Shown here: in pieces, positions 57,169 through 64,000 of the stretch
Layout: the number at the start of each line of letters is the position of its first letter
Position numbering within the stretch: the stretch's first letter is position 1
NCBI GenBank assembly: GCA_019744775.1
Contig: JAIETZ010000002.1
Location: 1 to 64,000 of the forward strand
Length of the DNA: 64,000 nucleotides
From: Candidatus Obscuribacterales bacterium
GTDB taxonomy: Bacteria; Cyanobacteriota; Vampirovibrionia; Obscuribacterales; Obscuribacteraceae
Direction: 5' to 3'
Notes under the pieces: generated by a model
Databases searched by the model: none
What the model was told of the DNA's origin: nothing
Seen by the model: only the letters and a program-made list of their open reading frames with translations
Program-made: the position numbers and the translations under genes

Positions 57169-58248
57169 TTACTGCACAGCAAGCAGTGCGGCCATTGATT
57201 TGAACATGCGATTCATAGTCTGTTTGTCCTGCGGACTTTCAGACGTAAGCAGCGAATCAAGTTGTGGTGCATTATCTAAAGCAGAAATTGGCGAATATGT
57301 TGCGTCAAACACATGGACACCTTGGCGTCTACCCAAGTGATGAACTTTATCGCACTGTATTTTTTCACTGGGATTGGCTTTGGCAAACTCTGATTGTTGT
57401 GCACTCAAAACCAATTGATGTCCAAATGGTACCGCTAGCGATTCTTTGTTGTTCAAAACAACAGTGACATCACCTTTATGGTTATCGCCGAGATTGTAGA
57501 TAGCAACATCATCACCAAACTGCACGATAAACACGCAAGCTAAAGGTGCCAAACGAATTTCCGCCAGACGTGTTTGCACAGAAATCTTATTCTCATAAGA
57601 GACAAGCACACTTCCTTGTCCCATGTGAATTTTATCGCCATCAATACGTGTTCTTTCCTGACTCAACTCGTCGGGAGTGTCGCCGGAATAACCCATTGAG
57701 CCACCGGATCCATCACCGGCAGCAGTTGTTGAATTGCCACCATCAGCAGACGTAGTACCACTGCTTTGTCCGGCATTGCCTGCCAATGCCGTGCCGAGTG
57801 TACTTTCAACACTCTTTGCTATGTTTTTTGCGGCTTCCTTAGAATGGATATCGGTTCTTAAATTCCTATCCTTGCCGGTTAAAAGATCATTCTTGCCGGA
57901 CTCCTGTCTGCTGGAAAAGGATGGTGCGAGTCGTTCAATTGTCAAACGCTCATTAATGCTATTTAGATATGCATGCTCGACAACTGATCTGTTATCAATG
58001 CGATTAGTCAAAGTCGAATTGAGTATATTAACAGCCTGAGCCGGGGTGCCTATTCGGCTTTCGATGCTGGTGACAGGGTGACCTATTCTATGTGAAGCCA
58101 CGCCAAAGCGACCGATGCGGTGGTGTATCGGCCGTCCGGTTATTGGATGCGTGCGAACTACTACAGGCGCAGCGTCGACCGGCACGCTAAACAACGGTAC
58201 CAATATTACTAGAAGCAAGGAAATCTTGACTGAATTTGCAGTATTCAT
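57169..58248 (-). CDS. Secreted FecR-like protein related to the giant's C-terminus
   Basis: The start is ATG 58248, giving 359 residues; an ATG 7 codons earlier (58267-58269) is possible and has AAGG directly against it. A signal peptide (SLLLVILVPLFSVPVDA) leads to a His/Arg-rich segment (HHRIGRFGVASHRIGHP), a helical part and a Gly/Ser/Thr linker. The C-terminal about 150 residues are FecR-like: GQGSVLVSYENKISVQTRLA, then LAPLACVFIVQFGDDVAIY, GDVTVVLNNKESLAVPFGHQL, and a final helical stretch (MNRMFKSMAALLAVQ). Order and spacing parallel the giant's last about 170 residues (GGEALVAASRATLVRAGDSL through LVKMAAVLTQV). FecR domains are usually periplasmic sensors or binding modules. Confidence 0.8.
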   Translation of the reverse strand: MNTANSVKISLLLVILVPLFSVPVDAAPVVVRTHPITGRPIHHRIGRFGVASHRIGHPVTSIESRIGTPAQAVNILNSTLTNRIDNRSVVEHAYLNSINERLTIERLAPSFSSRQESGKNDLLTGKDRNLRTDIHSKEAAKNIAKSVESTLGTALAGNAGQSSGTTSADGGNSTTAAGDGSGGSMGYSGDTPDELSQERTRIDGDKIHMGQGSVLVSYENKISVQTRLAEIRLAPLACVFIVQFGDDVAIYNLGDNHKGDVTVVLNNKESLAVPFGHQLVLSAQQSEFAKANPSEKIQCDKVHHLGRRQGVHVFDATYSPISALDNAPQLDSLLTSESPQDKQTMNRMFKSMAALLAVQ

Positions 58249-58271
58249 GCTTTCTATTTTCACCCCCATCC

Positions 58272-58690
58272 TTACTTTAGTCCATACATAAGCGTAGCTA
58301 ATTTACGTGGAAACTTCGTGGATATAAGCCTATTTATTAACCGTTCACAACTTGCCGGTTCCCAGAAACAAATAAAGGCGGTCAGCATCGTCCATTGAAA
58401 CAGCGGAATGTTCAGCAACGCATCCATACCCAAGTGCAATACAACGGCAGATAACAGCACCCACGGGCGGAAACCAGATAAGCGAAAACATGGAAAATTC
58501 AATGGACAGTGTCATGTAGGTAAACAACTGACAGGTCCACAAATGGTCAAAAATATACGGCAACGGCCAATGAAATATCTCTGGAATTCTGGCGGCATAG
58601 TAGACTGCCGTTCCGTTATGCCAGGTAACGCCTTGCTAAGCTCCAATAGACGATCAACGAAAAGAAGTCTACCTGCACCAGAGACGGCTA
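58272..58690 (-). pseudogene. Decayed HTTM (vitamin-K-dependent carboxylase-like) gene
   Basis: Two minus-strand frames together give a recognisable HTTM domain (horizontally transferred transmembrane domain). One reads TWHNGTAVYYAARIPE, then HLWTCQLFTYMTLSIEFSMF and SLIWF; the other continues FRPWVLLSAVVLHLGMDALL and NIPLFQWTMLTAFICFWEP. They join at about 58480 if one C is removed from TTTCCGCCC, reading WFRPW. Upstream, a TAG and a further frame change break the N-terminal part, where LVQVDFFSLIVYW survives. Only the C-terminal part of the domain remains. This accounts for most of the 500-bp stretch between the FecR-like gene and the large repeat gene; 58690-58775 shows nothing convincing. 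Confidence 0.65.
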
Positions 58691-58775
58691 TTTACAGCGC
58701 AAACAAACGCAAGAGTTGATCATGTCCTGGACTCAATATTACATAACGATTAATGTACTTACCTAAGCACTGATG

Positions 58776-61700
58776 TCAGCCTTGAGCATTTTGTTCTGCT
58801 TGAACGGAAAGATTATTTGCGTAGGCTGCAGGATTGTTGGGATCATGATCTACATCACCATTGTTAGCGAACCAGGTACTGGCATTGAGAAGCTCACTAG
58901 ATGCTTGATACCAAATGCCTTTTGGGGTGCTATAACTGGGCCATCCTGTAGGATTAGCAGCAGCCAAATTAGCAAGATTTGTAAACATCGAGTAGGCTTC
59001 GTCAAGATACCTGTCAGGCCGATTCCATTCATTCGCCTTGTCGCTGCCATTATTTTCTGCACACTGTATCAAGCTATTTGCTGCGCCTATAAAATATACT
59101 TGTGCCTCAGACCAGATGTTTTCCTTAGCATTTAGACTTGTTACGCAGTTTGCCGCAGAAGTAAAAGCTCCACTGGCTAAAGCTGCCATGTCATTCCCAC
59201 TACCATCAGAGAATTGAGGGTCAGCTTCAGCAGCACTCAAAAATTGTTTTGCCTGATTCATATAAGCAGTTACCGCCTGACCTGAGTTCTTATCCTGCAG
59301 GTCACTGCTTGCTATGGTGCCATAGACTTGCCCTGCACCATAATAAGCACTTGCGGAATCCCAACGCTGGTCAGCTTGAGCGTATAGCTGCCCGGCACTT
59401 TGGTAAGCCTTTATAGCTTCATTATTATGACCGGCGCTGCTGTAAAGTTGGGCAGTTTGTTGAACCGCTTGCGCCGCAAAACCCCAGGCACTCTCGGCAT
59501 CCTTATCGTCACTTTTACTATGCAGCGTATTTGCCACCGTTTCAAAGCTCTGAGCCATTTTACTCCAAGCAGAAATAGCCTCTGCCGTTCCGGTGTTATT
59601 GACTACAACCTGCCATGCGCTATTGGCGTATTGCAAATCTTGCTCTATTTCGCCCTTTCCGCTTGGATCTGAACCGGCAAGTTGCAAATAAATATTTGCC
59701 GCATTTGTAGCAGCAGTTATTGCATCTTGCTTGTCCCCCTTACCGACATAATTATTTGCCGCATTGTAGTAGGCCAGTGCTGCACTATGCAAATGACCAG
59801 CATTTTGATAAGCCTCGGCCGCATCCTTGTAAGTCTGCGCTGCTTCGGATGTGCCACCACTTGCAGCATATGCCGTTGCCGCACTATTGTAAGCTATCGC
59901 CGCACTATTATAGGCTGCCAGAGACTCATTGTGATGTCCTGCAATTTGATCAGCCTGCGCTATATCCATGAAGCAGCGTGCAGCGCTCCAGAACATTGGC
60001 GCGGCATCACGATTATCATTTACGGCAAGCCAATTTTTCCCTGCATTGTTAAAATCCTCGGCTGCTTTATGAAAATGATCGTTGCTTTGATATAAATTTG
60101 CCGCAAAGTTGAAAGCATTTGCCGCCTCATTATGATGACCGGCAAGGCTATAGTTTTGTCCAGCACCCTCTTCAGCTGCAGCCTGACCTAATGCATTGAC
60201 AGCAGTAGCGAAGTTCGACGCCGCACAACTATAGGCATTGGCCGCTTCGTTGTGGTGCCCGGCTGCTGCGTAGGCCGCTCCGGCATTTTCATATGCTTGC
60301 CCTATGTTATTGTACGCCTGAGCGGACGTGTCACCACCAAAAACCACATTGTCGTAATTCGACACCGCATTCTCGTAAGCAGCAGCTGCCTCATTGTGGT
60401 GTCCTGCCGCCATTAACGCAGAGCCCTGATTGTTATAGGCTTGCGCAATATTGTCCCAGGCCTCTGTTGTTTTGTGTCCCTGCCAGATTATATGGCTATA
60501 GGCCTGTGACGCATCGTAATAAGCAGAAGCTGCTTCGTTGTGATGTCCGTCTTGCATAAAAGCAGCACCGGCATCACTGTAAGCAGCACCGGCTTTATTG
60601 TAATGACCGGCTGCTTCATAGGCTGCTGCAGCCTTTTCATAAGCCTCTCCAGACTCATGGTGATGACCGGCATTTGCGTAGTCCTGTGCTGCAGTCTCAA
60701 ATGCAGCTGCCGCTTCGTTATGATGTCCAACTGCCATGTAAGCAGTCCCGGCATTTTCGTAAGCAGCCGCTGCTTCATTGTGATGGCCGGCTTGACTATA
60801 TAGCTGCGCGGCATTCTCGTAAGCAGCCGCCGCCTCGTTGTTATGACCTGACTGGCTAAACTGCTGCCCGGCGTTATCATAATTTTGCGCGGATTGATTA
60901 TAATGACCGGCTTGATTTAAGAGCTGCGCATATCCATCGTAAGCCTGTCCGAGTGCGTTATGATCGCTGGTCTGTTTAAGTTGCTGGATTGCATTCTCAT
61001 ATGCTTGCGTGGCTTCACTGGGGTGTCCTGCTTGACTGTAGTTGGAGCCTGCATCAGCGTAAGATTGACCAGCCTTGTCGTGATGATTGCCTTGCAGATA
61101 AGCACTTGCTGCCCCGGCATAAGCAGAAGCTATATCGTTATATATTGTCGGAGTAGCCGGCATCCCTCCAGGTACACCAGGTAAATTGATCATATTGCTG
61201 AAGTTCTGTGCAGAATTTTCGAAGGCTTGCGCTGCTTGATTGGGATGGCCGGCAGCAGTTAAGGCCTGCCCAGCCATCAAATATGCCTGCCCAGCATTTC
61301 CATAGTCTGCCTGCGATTGGCTGGGTAAGCCATAATCATTTCCTTGTGCCTGCTGAATAGCAGCTTGAGCTACACTCTCCCAGGTTTGCGCCGCTTCTGT
61401 TCCATATTTTTGCGCGTTGGCCGTGTCGCCGGCCTTGTTATAGGCTTCCGCTGCCTGCGTAAACGCACCTGCAGCTGCTGAACCACTTAGGTAGGTGGTG
61501 CCGGCTTCAACATAATTGGAAGCTGCATTTTCATAGTTTTCATGTGCTTTGTTTAGATGTCCAGCATTAGCATAAGCCTGCGCTGCACCATAATAGGCTG
61601 CTCCAATTCCATCAAGTGTATTGCCATCACCGGCACCCGAATTAAACACATTGCTTAAAATGCCTGCTGCGTTTTCATAAGCACTTGCAGCCTTGTTGTA

Positions 61701-63089
61701 ATGATGCGCCTCACTAAAACATTTTCCAGCATCACTATAGTACGTTGCTGCATCAAGTGGGTCTTGGTTGTTGTTTGCATTCGCACCCGCTTGCGCATAA
61801 GCTGTCGCCGCATTTTCGTAAGCTGCTTCTGCTTTGTTGTTATGTCCGGCATTGTCATAAGCCTGTGCTGCAGCAGCGTAGGCTTCAGCAATGTAAACGT
61901 GCGTGCCTGGCAGCCCACCAGAGGAATAATAGTTGTTCAAAAAGCTGGCACAATTTTCGTATGCTTGTGCAGCTTGATTGTAATGGTGCAAATTGTTGAA
62001 TATTTGCGCAGCGTCGCTGAAATAGGTGGCCGCATTGGCAGTGTAATAGTTGCCACTCTCAGCCTGACCAGCGTTATTGTAAGCTGTCGCTAGATTTTCA
62101 TAGGCTTGATCTGATTTATCACCCAGTATATTTACCACCACAGAATAGTTGTTTGCTGCATTTACATAGGCTTGACCTGCCTGATTAGGATGACCGGCAG
62201 CAGTAAAGGCGACCCCTGCATTTTCATAAGCCTGCGCCAGATTGTTATAATCCTGTACTGATGAGGCGCCGCCAACATTTATCGCCCCACTAAAGTAAAG
62301 CGCTGCACCCTCGTAGGCTTGCGCAGCTTCATTATGATGACCTGCAGCTGTGTAAGCCGCCCCGGCATTTGCGTAGGCTTGCGCTGCGTTATCGTAAGCT
62401 TGAGCCGAATTGTTATTTTCGAGATTAACCACCGCGCTGTAGTTTAGCGCTGCATTGTTGTAGGCTTCAGCAGCCTCGTTGTTGTGATGCGCATCACTAA
62501 AGTTTATTGCCGCATTGTTGTATGCACTACCTGCTTCATTGTAGTGATGAAGCCCACTCAATAATTGTCCCGCATTGTCATAGGCGGCAGCCGCCTCATT
62601 ATGATGACCACCATTAGCCTCAGCAAGTCCTAAGTTATTGTATTCGTGAGCCTCGTTTGCGGTGTCTTTAACATGAGCATAATCTGTTGCAGAGTTTTGA
62701 AAATCTTTTGCTGCAGAATCATACACTTGATGATTCTCGTAAATATTACCGGCGCTATCCCACTCGTGTGCTGCCTGATGATAGTGTCCGCCAGCTTCCT
62801 CCTTTTGTGCCGTTTGTTCATCTTGATGTGCTTGTTCCTGCCAACTCGGACCAGAGCCGTGAGCTGATTCGTGATGCGTACCAGATCCCGTTGGATCCGG
62901 CACTCCTCCATGAGGTGTCAGCGGCGGTGCTATAGGTATCTTCGTTGTCTCGCTGGTTGCATGGGCTGCCACACCGCCCAATCTTTTGAGCATTTCTTCA
63001 GGAGTTTCAGACTGTATAGATGGCAGCTCTTGATAGACAACACTTCCTTTGCGATTGTCCTTGCCCTTCTTATTATTCTTCCTTGCCAT
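58776..63089 (-). CDS. SNAP/TPR-like helical-repeat protein, 1437 aa
   Basis: The start is ATG 63089, with AAGAGAGG upstream. The first about 90 residues are basic, polar and without signal peptide (MARKNNKKGKDNRKGS). The rest consists of about 60 copies of an approximately 20-residue helical unit, consensus AGHHNEAAxAYENAAxxYxx, some separated by longer units with inserts such as NLENNNSAQ. Two units equal one 40-residue repeat, as in alpha-SNAP-type TPR proteins. Composition is extreme in Ala, Asn, Tyr and His. It should form a long superhelical scaffold for protein binding; partner and location are unknown. A related partial gene lies 54 bp upstream on the same strand, probably in the same transcript. 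Plus-strand frames here are shadows. Confidence 0.88.
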   Translation of the reverse strand: MARKNNKKGKDNRKGSVVYQELPSIQSETPEEMLKRLGGVAAHATSETTKIPIAPPLTPHGGVPDPTGSGTHHESAHGSGPSWQEQAHQDEQTAQKEEAGGHYHQAAHEWDSAGNIYENHQVYDSAAKDFQNSATDYAHVKDTANEAHEYNNLGLAEANGGHHNEAAAAYDNAGQLLSGLHHYNEAGSAYNNAAINFSDAHHNNEAAEAYNNAALNYSAVVNLENNNSAQAYDNAAQAYANAGAAYTAAGHHNEAAQAYEGAALYFSGAINVGGASSVQDYNNLAQAYENAGVAFTAAGHPNQAGQAYVNAANNYSVVVNILGDKSDQAYENLATAYNNAGQAESGNYYTANAATYFSDAAQIFNNLHHYNQAAQAYENCASFLNNYYSSGGLPGTHVYIAEAYAAAAQAYDNAGHNNKAEAAYENAATAYAQAGANANNNQDPLDAATYYSDAGKCFSEAHHYNKAASAYENAAGILSNVFNSGAGDGNTLDGIGAAYYGAAQAYANAGHLNKAHENYENAASNYVEAGTTYLSGSAAAGAFTQAAEAYNKAGDTANAQKYGTEAAQTWESVAQAAIQQAQGNDYGLPSQSQADYGNAGQAYLMAGQALTAAGHPNQAAQAFENSAQNFSNMINLPGVPGGMPATPTIYNDIASAYAGAASAYLQGNHHDKAGQSYADAGSNYSQAGHPSEATQAYENAIQQLKQTSDHNALGQAYDGYAQLLNQAGHYNQSAQNYDNAGQQFSQSGHNNEAAAAYENAAQLYSQAGHHNEAAAAYENAGTAYMAVGHHNEAAAAFETAAQDYANAGHHHESGEAYEKAAAAYEAAGHYNKAGAAYSDAGAAFMQDGHHNEAASAYYDASQAYSHIIWQGHKTTEAWDNIAQAYNNQGSALMAAGHHNEAAAAYENAVSNYDNVVFGGDTSAQAYNNIGQAYENAGAAYAAAGHHNEAANAYSCAASNFATAVNALGQAAAEEGAGQNYSLAGHHNEAANAFNFAANLYQSNDHFHKAAEDFNNAGKNWLAVNDNRDAAPMFWSAARCFMDIAQADQIAGHHNESLAAYNSAAIAYNSAATAYAASGGTSEAAQTYKDAAEAYQNAGHLHSAALAYYNAANNYVGKGDKQDAITAATNAANIYLQLAGSDPSGKGEIEQDLQYANSAWQVVVNNTGTAEAISAWSKMAQSFETVANTLHSKSDDKDAESAWGFAAQAVQQTAQLYSSAGHNNEAIKAYQSAGQLYAQADQRWDSASAYYGAGQVYGTIASSDLQDKNSGQAVTAYMNQAKQFLSAAEADPQFSDGSGNDMAALASGAFTSAANCVTSLNAKENIWSEAQVYFIGAANSLIQCAENNGSDKANEWNRPDRYLDEAYSMFTNLANLAAANPTGWPSYSTPKGIWYQASSELLNASTWFANNGDVDHDPNNPAAYANNLSVQAEQNAQG
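60490..60870 (-). repeat. Most regular block of 20-residue repeats
   Basis: Consecutive units of 60 bp encode GHNNEAAAAYENAAQLYSQA, GHHNEAAAAYENAGTAYMAV, GHHNEAAAAFETAAQDYANA, GHHHESGEAYEKAAAAYEAA, GHYNKAGAAYSDAGAAFMQD and GHHNEAASAYYDASQAYSH. The DNA copies are diverged, so the array is old, but the GHHNEA turn is strongly kept. Confidence 0.8.
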
Positions 63090-63143
63090 AAAATCTTGCC
63101 TCTCTTAAAATCCCTTTTCGTGTTATGTCATCTCGTATCGTCA

Positions 63144-64000
63144 CTAAGTGGGCGGACACTGAGAAGCCAATTGCTTGGCTAATTTCTCCCGCTCAGTATC
63201 AGGTGGCGTTGTGCCGGCAAAGTAGCCAGCAGCGTCAGCAAGTTGAGACTTTGCCTCAGCCCAAGTGGAAGAAGCGGCACTTCCGCTTTCTAGTCCGGCT
63301 GCGGACTTGAAAGCATTGTAGGCGTCTTGCAAATCTTTTTGACCATTTTGAGAGTTACTTTGATCTTGATCTTTGGCCGCTTCTATAAAGTTACTACCGG
63401 CATTCTGCCAAGCCTTCGTTGCAGAGTCAGGTTCGTTAGCCTTGCCGTAATATGTTGCCGCATTTTCGTACGCTTGCGCGGCATCCTTGTAGACATGATT
63501 AGTATTGAAATCAGAACCGACGTGGTCATAACATTCTCCTGCGTCTCTAAATGCCCTTAGAGTCTCACTGCTATGATCCGGCATTTTCACAAAAGACTGC
63601 CCTAAACCAGCATATGCTTCAGCTCGATCTTGCCATTGTTGAGCGGTAGGATCGGCGTCAATTTTGAAAGCTTTCAGGTAATCATTTACCGAATGAGCAA
63701 ACTGCTCCCCTACCTTCGACAAAGGCTCACCTAAGCTTTGCATCGCTAGACCTAAACCATAGTGTGCTTGAGCTAAACCCATTAAAAGCTGACTTGAACT
63801 TTCCTCCGCACCGGAGACAGAATAAAATTCCTGTATAGCGTTATTGAAAGCTGTAACCGCCTCATGATGATGACCTAAACTTTGATAAGCCTGCCCTTGA
63901 CCTGCATACGCAAGTCCCATTTCTGCATTCTCCTGATTTGTCGGCTGGAGCACGTTATTGAAATTTGACATTGCGTTGTTAAAGGCCGTCAAAGCATCGT
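63144..64000 (-). CDS. SNAP/TPR-like repeat protein, N-terminus beyond the window
   Basis: The frame stays open at the right edge (DALTAF before the first candidate TTG at 63992), so this is the C-terminal part of a larger gene. At least 285 residues are visible. Helical repeats include YAGQGQAYQSLGHHHEAVTA, YGLGLAMQSLGEPLSKVG, AYAGLGQSFVKMPDHSSET and YKDAAQAYENAATYYGKA. They are less regular than in the downstream gene but share GHHHEA and AAQAYENAA. It ends SQCPPT 54 bp before the next gene. The two probably arose by duplication and are co-transcribed. Confidence 0.82.
   Translation of the reverse strand, partial: DALTAFNNAMSNFNNVLQPTNQENAEMGLAYAGQGQAYQSLGHHHEAVTAFNNAIQEFYSVSGAEESSSQLLMGLAQAHYGLGLAMQSLGEPLSKVGEQFAHSVNDYLKAFKIDADPTAQQWQDRAEAYAGLGQSFVKMPDHSSETLRAFRDAGECYDHVGSDFNTNHVYKDAAQAYENAATYYGKANEPDSATKAWQNAGSNFIEAAKDQDQSNSQNGQKDLQDAYNAFKSAAGLESGSAASSTWAEAKSQLADAAGYFAGTTPPDTEREKLAKQLASQCPPT

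Noticed and set aside
58776-64000. CRISPR-like regularly spaced repeats
   Set aside because: The 60-bp periodicity is coding: it translates to 20-residue helical units, the DNA copies are diverged, and there are no constant repeats separated by unique spacers or cas genes.

Overview
The window is bacterial, with a moderate GC content near 50 percent, short intergenic gaps and frequent TTG/GTG starts. There is no rRNA, tRNA, IS element, integrase or CRISPR array. Signal peptides, a LysM protein, a predicted outer-membrane barrel and a filamentous-haemagglutinin-like protein indicate a diderm envelope. A giant adhesin, FecR-like domains, WG repeats, tetratricopeptide/SNAP-like repeats and a YHYH protein together recall environmental non-photosynthetic Cyanobacteriota (Melainabacteria/Obscuribacterales type). 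That placement is an inference from gene style, with low confidence and no phylogenetic marker.

Layout. Positions 1-4282 hold a Gly/Tyr-rich protein behind a palindromic operator, a two-gene BtuCD/FecCD-type ABC importer (ATPase and permease, no binding protein) and a secreted YHYH protein. The YHYH frame is cut by a TAA, although the conserved domain continues for 57 more codons. Positions 4283-41842 are one minus-strand gene of 12,519 codons, 59 percent of the window: a signal peptide, an FHA/TPS-like N-terminus, about 11,500 residues of beta-helix repeats and two C-terminal FecR-like domains. The repeats include an approximately 7.0-7.4 kb megamodule present three times in full and once shortened. 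Upstream lie a structured leader of about 230 nt, a LysM-tailed low-complexity protein and a small TPR protein, which may form one surface module with the giant.

Positions 44937-51072 hold housekeeping and accessory genes: two SRPBCC proteins, a sugar-porter MFS transporter, a GNAT acetyltransferase, an RGG/RS-repeat disordered protein, and a divergent cupin/TetR pair with a clear operator. Positions 51097-55901 hold a secreted protein with an EF-hand loop, a membrane-TPR-WG-repeat protein apparently broken by loss of one TA dinucleotide, a BrnT/BrnA toxin-antitoxin pair and a small hypothetical. Positions 55916-64000 hold a predicted beta-barrel, a secreted FecR-like protein whose C-terminus resembles that of the giant, a decayed HTTM (vitamin-K-dependent carboxylase-like) gene, and two Ala/Tyr/His/Asn-rich proteins of SNAP/TPR-like helical repeats. 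The last runs off the window.

The best candidate for an undescribed system is the giant megamodular beta-solenoid with FecR-like C-terminal domains. No two-partner-secretion transporter or autotransporter barrel is visible near it, and a LysM/TPR pair is encoded immediately upstream.
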